A DNA stretch of 64,000 bases from Methylobacter sp. (GCF_030680395.1 NZ_JAUXVR010000044.1:206460-270459), one strand, 5' to 3'. Shown: positions 55,501 through 63,732, counted from the stretch's first letter. The notes: a model not told the origin generated them from the letters alone. Program-made: numbers and translations.

Positions 55501-58500
55501 GGAAACTGTAGTTGCCGACCATGTCGGCATTGCTGTCGATAATCAGCGTATAGTCGCCGGCGACCAGATCATAAATGGCCGAACCACTAGGATAATTTGA
55601 GTCGCTCTTGGTGAAATCCAATGCTGAGACTATCGTCCCTTGAGGACCTATCAGTGTCCAGTTGAAGCTACTATTGTTCGTCAATGAATCGAAGTAAAGC
55701 TGCTTGGCTTCACTCAGGCTGAAGTTGTAAAAGTCGCGCTGCCCGGCATGGGCAATGCTGCCGGTAACGGTATTGCCTACCGTCAGCGGGTACTGTTCGT
55801 CAGTGATTTTCTGCACCACGAAGCTATAGTTAGTGCTTATCTCCGGATTAGTGACCCGGCCCTCTATCAGCAAGGTATAAGCCCCTGTTTGCATCAAGGT
55901 CAGCGGTCCTTTTTCGATCTCGAGAGTATCAGGGCCAAACGCCAGTTGCCCGTAGGGATCCACTAACCGCCAATAAGGCCGATAGCTCCAGTTCCCTGAA
56001 AAGCTTTGATAATCGAAATAAAAGCGTTCACCGGCCATGACAGCGAATTGATACAGGTCCGTCTCATTGACCGGGCTGAGCTGGCCGCTGACCGTCGTGC
56101 CCGGCGTCAATGGCGTGGCTTGGGCGATATCCAATAAACGGAAGCTGTAGTTGCCGACCAAGTCGCGATAGCCATCGATAATCAGCGTGTAGTCGCCGGC
56201 AACCAGGTCATAAATGGCCGAAGCACCGGTGAAGGTACCCGAATCCGTGTTGCCAAGAGGCCGTTCGAACACAACCGTGCCTCGGGGGCCGACCAACGTC
56301 CAGTTGGTATGGGTGCCCGCCAAGGCATCGAAATACAGCTGCTTGGCTTCACTCAGGCTAAAGCTGTAAAAGTCGCGCTGCCCGGCATGGGCGATGCTGC
56401 CGGTAACGGTATCGCCGACCGTGAGCGGGAACTGCTCATCGGTAACTTTCTGCACAGCGAAACTGTAGTTGTTAGCTGTCCCAGTATTAGAGACATTCCC
56501 TTCGATCAGCAAGGTATAGACTCCGGTTTGGGTCAGGGTCTGTGGTTCCTTATCCGACCCAAAACTTCCAGGGCCAAACACCAGTTGCCCATTGGGATCC
56601 AAGAGCCGCCAATAAGGCCAATAGTTGGTGGCTGAAATACTTATATAGTTGAAATAAAATCGTTCGCCGGCTGTGACATTGAATTGGTACAGGTCGGTCT
56701 CATTGGCCGGGCTGAGTTGGCCGCTGACAACCGTTCCCGGTGTCAATGGCGTGGCTTGAGCGATATCCAATAAACGGAAGCTGTAGTTACCCACCATATC
56801 GGCATTGCCGTCAATAATCAGCGTGTAGTCGCCGGCAACCAGATCATAAATGGCTGAACCATTAGGATAATTTGAGTCGCTCTTGGTAAAATCCAATGCT
56901 GAGACTACCGCCCCTCGGGGACCAATCAATGTCCAATTGGTAGCGGTATTACTCAAGGCATCGAAATACAGCTGCTTGGCTTCACTCAGGCTGAAGTTGT
57001 AAAAGTCGCGCTGCCCGGCATGGGCGATGCTGCCGGTAACGGTATCGCCCACCGTGAGCGGGAACTGCTCATCGGTAACTTTCTGCACAGTGAAGCTGTA
57101 GTTGTTGGTTGTACTTACATTGTTGATCCAGCCTTCTACCAGCAGGGTATAAGCCCCTGTTTGCATCAGGGTCAGCGGTTCCTTATCTAAAGAAAAATAA
57201 TCAGGCCCAAACACGACTTGACCATAGGGGTCTAACAACCGCCAATAAGTGTAATAGATAGGCCCTGATGCGCTTTTATAATCAAAATAAAACCGTTCGC
57301 CCGCCGTGACAGCGAATTGGTACAGGTCGGTCTCATTGGCCGGGCTGAGTTGGCCGCTCACAACCGTGCCCGGTGTCAATGGCGCGGCTTGAGCTATGTT
57401 CAATACACGAAAGCTGTAACCCCAAGATGCCGGGCCATTGATGCGTAATGAGTAGGTGCCCGCCACCAGCGGTATGGCTGCGACCCCGCCGAGATTAATC
57501 GAATCGCTATCGGTAAAACTCCTTGCCGACACTACGGTGCCGCGAGGCCCGGTCAATGTCCAAGTCAGGCTGCTGTTATTGCTCAACGCATCAAAATAAA
57601 CGCTGGCGTCACTGTCTAAAGTAAAGCTGTAGAAATCCGTTTGTGTGGACGGCAGTACACCCGCTACGGTTGTACCCAAGGTCAATGCCGTACCCGTCGG
57701 CAATGGGGCTATAGGGGTATTACCCTGGTAAACCACATTAAACTGATAATTGGTCGTGTCGGTGCTGCCTATATAGCCTTCTGTCAGTAAGGTGTAGGTG
57801 CCGGTTTGCGTTAAGGTGATCGACCCTATATCGCTACCCATGTAATTGTGGCCGAATACCAGCTGACCATAAGGGTCCAGCAACCTCCAAACAGCACCAT
57901 TCGATAGGCTTTGACTATCAAAGACATATTGGTCTCCGGCTGTGACATTGAATTGGTACAGATCGGTCTCATTGGCCGGGCTGAGTTGGCCGTTCACAAC
58001 CGTTCCCGGTGTCACTGGTGTGGCTTGAGCGATATCCAATAAACGGAAGCTATAGTTGCCCACCATATCGGCATTGCCGTCGATAATCAGCGTGTAATCG
58101 CCGGCAACCAGATCATAAATAGCTGAACCATTAGGATAATTTGAGTCGCTCTTGGTGAAATCCATTGCTGAGACTACCGCCCCTCGGGGACCAATTAATA
58201 TCCAATTGGTAGCGGTATTACTCAAGGCATCGAAATACAACTGCTTGGCTTCGCCCAAACTAAAGTTGTAAAAGTCGCGCTGCCCGGCATGGGCTATGCT
58301 GCCGTTAACCGTATCACCTAAAGTGAGCGCGGACTGGTCATCAGTAACTTTCTGAACATTAAAGCTGTAATTACTGCTCCCTGTTGCACTGATCAGTCCT
58401 TCAACCAACAAGGTATAAGAACCGTCGACCGCCGTAGTAATGTCAGCGTCGCTAGTAAAATAAGAGGGACCGAATACGTTATTCCCATTAGGATCAATTA

Positions 58501-59164
58501 ACCGCCAATAGGGATTTTCGCCAGTTAAATTCAGGCTATTAAAATAATAGTGGTCCCCTGCTGTTGCATTAAATTTGTATACATTGGTCTGATTTGCCAA
58601 ATCCAGGGTACCCTCCACATTAGTTCCTGGAGCGATTTCTTGCGCTTTCAGCACATCAATTAAGCGGAAACTGTAAGCGCCGATCTGGTCAGTATTAGCA
58701 TCCACTGTAAGCGTATAATCCCCCACTGCTAAATTAAGCAATGGGCTGGCTGAAGCGTATGCCGAATCCGAATTAGTAAAACGCCTGTTACCGACTACTG
58801 CCCCGTCAGGCCCTGACAAGCTCCAATTCATATTGGAATTGTCGGTCAACGAATCAAATACGATTTGAGTGTTTTGAGTGAGCGTAAATCCATATTGGTC
58901 TACTTCGCCTTGCACATCAATGGAGCCCGATACTGTTTGCGCCGGATTTAAATCCCCTGACAGCAGCACTCTGGGTTCGAGGGCTTCAAAACGAATAGCA
59001 GAATTAGCGGTTGGTTTTTTTGCTTTATTGGCAGCTGAGTCGGAGAATGGTTTCGATTGTCCGTTAGGCGTTCTAAGGGCCTTTTTAAGCGCGGACATGA
59101 GGAGCGACATTTTAAAATTAGGACTCTGAACAGAACGATCTTCTTTTTTAGTAGATTTACGCAT
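49694..59164 (-). CDS. Giant LEPR-XLL surface protein, N-terminal part (frame 1)
   Basis: The 5' part of the giant gene, 3156 residues from the ATG at 59164. I chose this start over an upstream ATG at 59200 because AAGAGG lies six bases before it. The N-terminus is basic and has no ordinary Sec signal; at residues 62-70 it has LEPRVLLSG, the LEPR-XLL motif known at the N-terminal region of very large bacterial surface proteins and thought to be a sorting signal. Ten PPC-like units follow (58955-52630), then eight CARDB-like units. The frame leaves homology at about 49752, adding an out-of-frame tail ending ANGCC. It lies 44 bases downstream of the adaptor gene. Confidence 0.88.
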   Translation of the reverse strand: MRKSTKKEDRSVQSPNFKMSLLMSALKKALRTPNGQSKPFSDSAANKAKKPTANSAIRFEALEPRVLLSGDLNPAQTVSGSIDVQGEVDQYGFTLTQNTQIVFDSLTDNSNMNWSLSGPDGAVVGNRRFTNSDSAYASASPLLNLAVGDYTLTVDANTDQIGAYSFRLIDVLKAQEIAPGTNVEGTLDLANQTNVYKFNATAGDHYYFNSLNLTGENPYWRLIDPNGNNVFGPSYFTSDADITTAVDGSYTLLVEGLISATGSSNYSFNVQKVTDDQSALTLGDTVNGSIAHAGQRDFYNFSLGEAKQLYFDALSNTATNWILIGPRGAVVSAMDFTKSDSNYPNGSAIYDLVAGDYTLIIDGNADMVGNYSFRLLDIAQATPVTPGTVVNGQLSPANETDLYQFNVTAGDQYVFDSQSLSNGAVWRLLDPYGQLVFGHNYMGSDIGSITLTQTGTYTLLTEGYIGSTDTTNYQFNVVYQGNTPIAPLPTGTALTLGTTVAGVLPSTQTDFYSFTLDSDASVYFDALSNNSSLTWTLTGPRGTVVSARSFTDSDSINLGGVAAIPLVAGTYSLRINGPASWGYSFRVLNIAQAAPLTPGTVVSGQLSPANETDLYQFAVTAGERFYFDYKSASGPIYYTYWRLLDPYGQVVFGPDYFSLDKEPLTLMQTGAYTLLVEGWINNVSTTNNYSFTVQKVTDEQFPLTVGDTVTGSIAHAGQRDFYNFSLSEAKQLYFDALSNTATNWTLIGPRGAVVSALDFTKSDSNYPNGSAIYDLVAGDYTLIIDGNADMVGNYSFRLLDIAQATPLTPGTVVSGQLSPANETDLYQFNVTAGERFYFNYISISATNYWPYWRLLDPNGQLVFGPGSFGSDKEPQTLTQTGVYTLLIEGNVSNTGTANNYSFAVQKVTDEQFPLTVGDTVTGSIAHAGQRDFYSFSLSEAKQLYFDALAGTHTNWTLVGPRGTVVFERPLGNTDSGTFTGASAIYDLVAGDYTLIIDGYRDLVGNYSFRLLDIAQATPLTPGTTVSGQLSPVNETDLYQFAVMAGERFYFDYQSFSGNWSYRPYWRLVDPYGQLAFGPDTLEIEKGPLTLMQTGAYTLLIEGRVTNPEISTNYSFVVQKITDEQYPLTVGNTVTGSIAHAGQRDFYNFSLSEAKQLYFDSLTNNSSFNWTLIGPQGTIVSALDFTKSDSNYPSGSAIYDLVAGDYTLIIDSNADMVGNYSFRVLDIAQATALMPGTVVSSELSPANETDLYQFNVTAGERFYFSYKSFSGSASPFWRLVDTYGQLVFGPEGFSTQKGPLTLTQTGAYTLLIEGWVKDTGALSNYSFAVQKVTDEQYPLTVGNTVNGSIAHAGQRDFYNFSLSEAKQLYFDSLTNNNSVNWTLIGPRGKVVSGLNFGSTDSSSFTGGSAIYDLVAGDYTLIIDGNADMVGNYSFRLLDIAQATLVTPGTPATGQFTPANETDLYRFNVTVGDRYIFDSQSLSNGAYWRLLDPYGQLVFGPQYMGSDIGSTILTQTGIYTLLAEGLIYATGTTNYQFNVVYQGNTPIAPLPTGTALTLGTTVAGVLPSAQTDFYSFTLDSDASVYFDALSNNSSLTWALTGPRGTVVSARSFVNSDSINLGGAATIPLVAGTYSLRINGPAANGYSFRLLNLAQATALTPGTVVNGQLSPVNETDLYQFNVMDGERFYFDYKSYSGGLYYYRPNWWLLDPNGQLVFGPESFGADKEPLTLTQTGAYTLLIEGRINNIGETSNYSFNVQKVTDEQSTLTVGDIVTGSIAHAGQRDFYSFSLGEAKQLYFDALTSTATNWTLAGPKGTIVSGRNFANTDSDGLTGASAIYDLVAGDYTLIIDGNADMVGNYSFRLLDIAQATPLTPGTPVDGQLSPANETDLYQFNVTAGERFYFDYKSSSGGSYWPYWRLVAPNGQLVFGPDVLYNEKEPLTLTQTGAYTLLIEGHVYYDTEASNYSFNVQKVTDEQSTLTVGDTVNGSIAHAGQRDFYSFSLSEAKQLYFDSLSNNNSFNWTLIGPRGTVVSAMDFTRSDSEYRSGSAIYDLAAGDYTLIVDSYGDKVGDYSFRLLDIVQATSITPGTVISGQLNPANETDIYRFNATAGDQYYFDSQALSNAAYWRLLDPYGQVVFDVRYMGSDTGPIVLAQTGVYTLLIEGLIETSGTTNYKFSAVEVPKIAKIIITGLGSEPGPDLIVRNLAVAPVETQLKSGGQVVLSWETFNTGDQATESAWQDRVIVRNVSTNEIIANYLVNYDDIGTSPLQAGAGRNRQITMTLPEGYRGAGDLSFQVTADVANNVTETGINGEQNNAAITTIQSTLSAYPDLKLGSLSVEPPGAWAPGTAVTMNWRVSNTGDADITKAWKDHLQVRNLSTGQLVASADLPYLPSVDGTLAAGGFIDRAYTLTWPTGINAAGQFEFVLSTDYNADIFENNLQDTAETNNTGIVTIASGPDLLVKNLHTEQIEIYAGGLITLAWETWNEGQAVTPAGFNERIIITNKTTGEQLLNTSIAYDITQAGAGVIASGEFRNRSFNFRLPDGLRGVGEIEIRVVTNQNGAGQSALFETNAANTAGSNNSASIQEQSSAVPYADLQAANFTAPVDGVAGEAINVSWSVANNGDLDTPAAWNDQIVFSTDSIIGNSDDVVIGTYRHNGALKAGESYTKSVSVNLPYKPAGRYYLAVKSDSGLEVLEPDTRADNTSLVSAIDVQTPYADLTVVNVTAPESALSGENILITWEVNNNGNAKTDLALWNDRVVLSSDASLSNDDIILSGSITHAGQIAAGQGYLGKAILTLPRDLVGDYYVLVDTNTNRTVTENGYTANNVGVSITKLSVSLAPVADLTVSDVTGPLALRPGEQATVSYAIANLGNTAAAGPWRDRIYLDTGADGLQEVANSFYLDTLQAGASETRTVTFTLPAGFAEGDFHWVVKTDTDNTIYERTAENNNAASSTATVHVARIDLAVTGLTGPSLVESGSTVHLEWSVVNNGSNALGSWVDQVFLSKNGVLTKVAEIARNGQLATAETYTAAADFLIPIELNGEYELVVVADAKAAFDDRLQDNNRLSSALTIDLAAYADLTVTEILAPTQVIDDPAPVDITWTVANQGTGVGQTAAWTDRVVLSKDSTFGNWDDLSSGNFSMTARWHPENHTAVANGCC
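52630..58955 (-). repeat. Ten PPC-like ~636-bp units with a 3.18-kb higher-order repeat
   Basis: Each unit is about 212 residues and consists of two PPC-like (bacterial pre-peptidase C-terminal) halves: one with GSIAHAGQRDFYNFSL, one with SPANETDLYQFNVTAGERF. Two units have a distinct first half (TLGTTVAGVLPS) and lie five units apart; the DNA at 54421-54570 is almost identical to that at 57601-57750, a distance of 3180 bases. This shows duplication of a five-unit block. Confidence 0.9.
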
Positions 59165-59207
59165 TATCAACCTCTTATGGATCAGCCCTGTTTCGGACAA
59201 TTAGTTA

Positions 59208-60038
59208 TTATTTTTTACCTAGCTCAGGAAAAACGACTTTGCATTTCACTCCAGCAGGAATCTCAAGTTTTGGATTCGGCAGCTCAAGAAATACGACAAA
59301 AGTCCCGCTGGCCGCATCAACCAACCGGTCAACCATATTGACTTTGGCGGAATAAATGCTGCCTTGAGGAATCTCCGGCGTAACATTTGCACTCATTCCA
59401 TGTTTAAGCTCACCAAACACCTGCTTCGGCAAGATGACATGAACCCTAAGCGGGTTCATGTCTGCTACTTTGAAAATATATTTTTTATTTGAACCCAACT
59501 CAAAAACTTCTCCTTGAAACGCGCCTTGGTCAACTACAACGCCTTCTACGGGGCTTTTAATAGTGCGTAAATTAAGCAAGCTGTTTTGTTGCTGAAGTTC
59601 CAACTTGGCTATTTGGCGATTTTCTTTAGCAACTTGAAGTTCTGCCTCGGACAATCGAAACTCCGCTTCCGTGTCTTCGCTATCTTGCAAAGCCATTAAT
59701 TTCTGACTCGCCATCTCCTGACGTCTCTTAAGTTTCTTTTTAGAAAACTCCATTTTGCCTTCAGCCATTTGCGTAGGGCCTACTTGCTGAGATTTGAATT
59801 TAGCTAACTCCAAAGCTGCACGTTCTGCATCCGACTCAAGCGTTGCCAAAGTTTGCATCTTTTTTACCCAGTCGCCACGCTTAACATAAACGCGATCTAT
59901 CCTGCCAGTGACCGAGCTACCTACCTCAACCATTTGCGCGGGTTCAATCAAACAACCAAACTCAGCCGCCATACACTTTGAAGACATAAAAATAGCGGCC
60001 AACAACACGCTAAATCGGATAAATATACTCAGTAGCAT
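59208..60038 (-). CDS. Small HlyD/RND-type periplasmic adaptor
   Basis: A periplasmic adaptor of 276 residues from the ATG at 60038; an in-frame TTG three codons upstream is less likely. A signal peptide ends near SSKCMAAEF; the Cys may instead make it a lipoprotein, though the lipobox is poor. The lipoyl-like halves GSSVTGRIDRVYVKRGDWV and SPVEGVVVDQGAF flank a coiled coil (about residues 70-155), followed by a barrel. It lacks the membrane-proximal domain and is short for the family. It is first in the locus, 44 bases before the giant gene, and probably helps assemble the export duct with the other two HlyD-type proteins. Confidence 0.85.
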   Translation of the reverse strand: MLLSIFIRFSVLLAAIFMSSKCMAAEFGCLIEPAQMVEVGSSVTGRIDRVYVKRGDWVKKMQTLATLESDAERAALELAKFKSQQVGPTQMAEGKMEFSKKKLKRRQEMASQKLMALQDSEDTEAEFRLSEAELQVAKENRQIAKLELQQQNSLLNLRTIKSPVEGVVVDQGAFQGEVFELGSNKKYIFKVADMNPLRVHVILPKQVFGELKHGMSANVTPEIPQGSIYSAKVNMVDRLVDAASGTFVVFLELPNPKLEIPAGVKCKVVFPELGKK

Positions 60039-60841
60039 AATTGACAAAAACTATAAAATAACCTGAATGAAGTACAGCAAATAACAAAAATTTTGCTCCA
60101 AAAGCTTCTTTGTAAAATAGGTGCTTGAGAGTTCAATCCCGCTAAGACTATGACACAAAGAAAAATTTTTCGATCTTTACATTACATATAGAAGCGAGGA
60201 AAGGTAGGTTCTCTGAACCCAGAGTCAGCATTGAAAAATCAAATAAAGATAAGTCCATTTTCTTCATTTATCTTTTTCTTGCGTTTTATTTTTATAAACT
60301 GATGATTTAAAAGATACTAGAACTTTGGCTATGCTGCAAATATTTAGAACAAGACCAACCTCTAACGTAAACAATAGTTGAAAAGATAATTCACTTTTAA
60401 ACAAACTAGATTTGCCAATATTGGCACGAATATCAAATAGATTTTCTTTTAGAGCGTTAAAGGATTGATAAGCGGAAAGGCAATCATTCATATGATTTTA
60501 GCCCGAATATTTCGTTAAAATTAAGCTCTGGAAAATAAGCCAGGATCAGCACAATAGGTTGATCCCTAATATTTTCATTTTTCGATATTCTTAATGAATT
60601 CATAACCGGTATAAATCGAAGAAGAAGTATTAATAGTCGTCGCTGCCGGTCGTGTAAGGAATTATGCAAAATGATTGGTACAGGCTACAACAAGCGCACG
60701 GGTATGTTCTACACCTGAGCGGTGTATCTGAAAAACCGGCAAAATACACCATCCAACACAGTTAGTTTCGCCGGAAGCGAGTGATTGCCCGTAAAGGAAT
60801 CGGTAAACACTCATAATAAGCCGTGATGCTTATCAGCAAAA
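60039..60841. other. AT-rich intergenic region, no convincing gene
   Basis: About 800 bases, AT-rich. Two overlapping minus-strand ORFs of 75 and 61 codons (60264-60491 and 60484-60669) have no recognisable family, no clear ribosome binding sites, and unusual composition (Lys/Leu/Phe-rich). I regard them as unlikely genes, or remnants. The promoter of the giant locus should lie here (about 60050-60250, minus strand), but I found no convincing -35/-10 pair. Confidence 0.4.
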
Positions 60842-60866
60842 AAAAGGGCGCTCTATGCGCCCTTTT
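60842..60866 (-). terminator. Terminator after the transketolase-like gene
   Basis: GGGCGC and GCGCCC pair perfectly across a five-base loop; A and T tracts on the two sides extend the stem. Read on the minus strand it ends in a run of eight T residues (60838-60845), 15 bases after the transketolase stop. It could act in both directions. Confidence 0.88.
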
Positions 60867-60880
60867 AATGATTAATCGAA

Positions 60881-62785
60881 TTAATCTTTTAGCAAATCCT
60901 TAACTTTAGCCATAATCCCTGCCGGATCGATACCTTGATGTGGGAACTGTTCCCAGAGACCGCCGCAACCTTCTTTATGTGTGGCAATATGTGCGTATTT
61001 TGGGGTCAGGCCACGCTCCAGCAACCAGGAACCGAAGCGGCTGCCCAATCCGGTTTTCCGGTTATACGACTCGACAATCAACACCATCGGCGAATTGCCG
61101 ATTTTAGCCATCATCTCTTCATCAATGACATTCAAGGTAGGTTTGTTGATCAAACCGACATCTATGCCGTCCTGTTTTAGACGTTCTACTGCGTCCAATG
61201 CCCGATATAACGCTTCGCCGAAGCTGACAATATAACCTTGAGTGCCTTCGCGAATAATCTCATCTTTGCCCGAGACAAATTTGTAATCTCCGCCAAAATA
61301 CTCCTGACCGTCAGTATTCAAAATAGTCGGTACTTTAGAGCGGGTCGAGAAGACAAACCGCAAACCCGGGTTAAAGAAGATGGTTTCCAAACAGGCTTTC
61401 ATTTGCAGCGGGTCAGCTGGAAAGTAAAGGTTGGTCGCATAGCCGTCGCTCAAGCCATTATCGGCAAACATGTTGTTCAAACCGAAATGGCAGGTGTTGT
61501 CGGCCATGTCGTCAATCCCTGAATGCGAGAAATGGCTGAGCACATTGGAATGATTCAATCGCGCCATGGTAATTTCAGAAAGCAGCATCTCCAAGAAAGC
61601 GCTAAAGGTTCCAAAAATACCCTGTTTGCCTGCTTCCATCCCGAAACCGGCCGCGGCCGAAAAGTTACCGCGCTCCATAATGCCGGAAGAAATAAACACT
61701 TCAGGATAAGCACTGTGGATTTTGAACAGACCGCAGGAGCCTTCCAGGTCGCTGTCAACGACGCGAATTTTTTCGATACGCTCGGCCTCGCTCATCCGGC
61801 CCATAATCGCGACAGCTGCGTCGCCGAAAACGTTGCGGTTAGCATCCCACTTGTCGCTGGAACCCAGAAATACAGCGTCATTTTTTGGTGCTTTGATTTC
61901 TTTAAGGTGATCTGCTGCAGCCTGCCGGCCGTGAGACTCTAAATACTCTACTGCCACTTTTACCGAGACTACATCATGGCCGTGGGTTGAGCCTTCCAGT
62001 CCGACAATGCCCGGACACATGGCGCGATGATTAATAACAGCAACCGGGCCATCGGTGTTAATGGCAGTACAAATACGCTTATAAAGATCGTCGATATCCT
62101 CGCCGTCGCCTTCCAATACGGTTAAACCGTGGCCGGTCAACGTCTTAGCGGTAGAGCAACCGGTCAAATAGTGGGAAGGGTGACCGGCGATGGTTACGTC
62201 ATTATCATCGATAATTAATTTAACATTCAGGTTTTGAGCGACGGCCAAGCGCGCGGCTTCTGCGTCATTACCTTCCTGCTGCGAGCCATCGGAACCCAGG
62301 CAAAACAGTGTTTTACCTGGGTTAGCGATAGCCACGCCATTAACATAGGGCCACATGTGACCCAACCGTCCGGAGCTGAATTTTACGCCGGGCGTAAATC
62401 CCAGTTCAGGATGACCCGGTAGATGAGAATGCGCGGCGCGGTATTCCATCAGACGTTCAGCGGGCAGATCGCCGTTAAGAGTAGACATCAGATATTGAGT
62501 CGCAACGCGATGTCCGGCTTCGTCAAAAAAAACAGGTACGTATTTATCAGCATCGCCACGGAATAAAGCATCCATTATTACGACTTCCGGCACGGTATCG
62601 TAAGGTCCGCCGGTATGTCCGCCGACGCCTCTCGCAGCGCCGGTCGCAGTAAAAAAGACGATCGCGTCACGGCATAGTTGGATATTAGCCTTGAGGCTGG
62701 CCCGTTGTTCGTCAGTCAGTGTCGCATTGTTTGCGTTTAAACTAATGCGTTGATAAGCTCCAAGATCGATTGGAAATGTATTCAT
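60881..62785 (-). CDS. Transketolase-family enzyme
   Basis: A 634-residue thiamine diphosphate enzyme. The ThDP motif is the GSDGSQQEG...DDND stretch (about residues 168-199), and early residues GGHTGGP (about 55-61) and GHMWPYVNG match the N-terminal domain. The pyrimidine domain (SSGIMERGNFSAAAGFG, about residues 366-382) and the C-terminal domain are also present. The sequence differs from TktA in many signature positions, so it may be a divergent transketolase, or a related enzyme of formaldehyde/RuMP sugar metabolism. Monocistronic: own terminator downstream and a 521-base gap upstream. Confidence 0.8.
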   Translation of the reverse strand: MNTFPIDLGAYQRISLNANNATLTDEQRASLKANIQLCRDAIVFFTATGAARGVGGHTGGPYDTVPEVVIMDALFRGDADKYVPVFFDEAGHRVATQYLMSTLNGDLPAERLMEYRAAHSHLPGHPELGFTPGVKFSSGRLGHMWPYVNGVAIANPGKTLFCLGSDGSQQEGNDAEAARLAVAQNLNVKLIIDDNDVTIAGHPSHYLTGCSTAKTLTGHGLTVLEGDGEDIDDLYKRICTAINTDGPVAVINHRAMCPGIVGLEGSTHGHDVVSVKVAVEYLESHGRQAAADHLKEIKAPKNDAVFLGSSDKWDANRNVFGDAAVAIMGRMSEAERIEKIRVVDSDLEGSCGLFKIHSAYPEVFISSGIMERGNFSAAAGFGMEAGKQGIFGTFSAFLEMLLSEITMARLNHSNVLSHFSHSGIDDMADNTCHFGLNNMFADNGLSDGYATNLYFPADPLQMKACLETIFFNPGLRFVFSTRSKVPTILNTDGQEYFGGDYKFVSGKDEIIREGTQGYIVSFGEALYRALDAVERLKQDGIDVGLINKPTLNVIDEEMMAKIGNSPMVLIVESYNRKTGLGSRFGSWLLERGLTPKYAHIATHKEGCGGLWEQFPHQGIDPAGIMAKVKDLLKD

Positions 62786-63306
62786 AGTGAATCTCTTGTT
62801 ATTAAAATTAAATGAGTGGCTGATTAAGAAGCGACATGGTTTGTAGGACTTATCTTACTTAATGATAAGGTAAAAAAGCGACTTTCAATATAACATTTTT
62901 TGATTAGCAAGAATCTTGGCTTTACGCAGCAAAACATCCCCGATCAAATCTATCTCCAAAACATCCTTGAATCGCTAAAGAACAGCCAATTCGATTACTT
63001 TCTTAATCGCCTTAAATGACTAAATATTTTGTAATACGAGGCTTGGTACCATTGGGGCCACAAGGCTCCGCAGTCTACATAGCGAAAAGATTTAGATAAA
63101 TGTCTGAGCCGTGTGTCCATTGTCGATTGATTATCGCCCCCGAAATAAACACTTATCGCAACAGAGCTTGTCATTCCAGTGATTTGGTTATGCAACCGGG
63201 TTTGATCGGTCGATAATCAAAACCGATCTGAGGTTTTGCATTTTTCTTTTTGATGGAACCAGTCGATAATAGCCGGATTATTAATTTAACCATCAATGAG
63301 AAAAAA
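62786..63306. other. Intergenic region between transketolase-like gene and ssb
   Basis: A 521-base gap between divergent genes. It should contain promoters for both. I see no RNA gene and no convincing coding sequence; the region 62870-63000 is AT-rich. The ssb start is preceded by GAGAAAAA. Confidence 0.4.
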
Positions 63307-63732
63307 ATGAGCAACGTATTTAGTTTTACCGGCACTGTTGGCCGTGATGCAGAAGTCCGGTATTTGCCGTCGGGTCAAGCGGTATTGAATGTTACCGTAG
63401 CCAACAATATCGGCTTTGGCGATAAGCAGCAAACGCTATGGATCAGGTGTGCGATATGGGGTAAACGTGCTGAAGGGCAGCTACAAAATTATCTGAAAAA
63501 AGGCCAACAGGTGTTTGTCTCGGGCGAACTGAGTCAAAGTGAATACCGGGCTCAAGACGGCTCGACTAAAACCAGCCTGGAGCTTAACGCCAATATTATC
63601 GATTTGGTCGGTAAAAGAAACGAGTCAAGCCAGCCACCGCAACAAAATTATCAATCTTCACAGCCATCTGCCCAGCAAGCTCCCAGCCATGATAATTTTG
63701 ATGCGCCTTATGATGACGACATCCCATTCTGA
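63307..63732 (+). CDS. ssb: Single-stranded DNA-binding protein
   Basis: A 141-residue SSB. The OB fold occupies residues 1-105 (SFTGTVGRDAEVRYLPSG; WIRCAIWGKRAEGQL), followed by a Gln/Ser-rich linker and the acidic tip DDDIPF that docks partner proteins. It binds ssDNA in replication and repair. I use the ATG at 63307, not the in-frame ATG at 63250, because the fold starts immediately after it. It is shorter than E. coli SSB and has several substitutions, so it may be an accessory copy; no plasmid or integrative-element genes are seen nearby. Confidence 0.92.
   Translation: MSNVFSFTGTVGRDAEVRYLPSGQAVLNVTVANNIGFGDKQQTLWIRCAIWGKRAEGQLQNYLKKGQQVFVSGELSQSEYRAQDGSTKTSLELNANIIDLVGKRNESSQPPQQNYQSSQPSAQQAPSHDNFDAPYDDDIPF

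Larger units (their letters stand above)
25027..59164 (-). other. Reconstructed single giant gene (about 11,379 codons)
   Basis: Adding one base at about 49752 and one at about 40426 joins the three consecutive minus-strand frames; 34,138 + 2 bases is exactly divisible by three. At the first break the restored reading is NFSHDGALASGESYSRSER, which completes a CARDB unit as in its neighbours. At the second it is VTLTATLDYARQRPV, running into SVTQDVVLNV. The predicted product is about 1.2 MDa, among the largest bacterial proteins. Whether the breaks are biological or assembly errors cannot be told here. Confidence 0.75.

Noticed and set aside
52630..58955. Possible CRISPR-like array
   Set aside because: The repeat period is about 636 bases and is coding throughout; there are no short repeats with unique spacers.
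60264..60669. Two small minus-strand ORFs as genes
   Set aside because: No family, poor start signals and AT-rich composition; kept only as a note in the intergenic entry.
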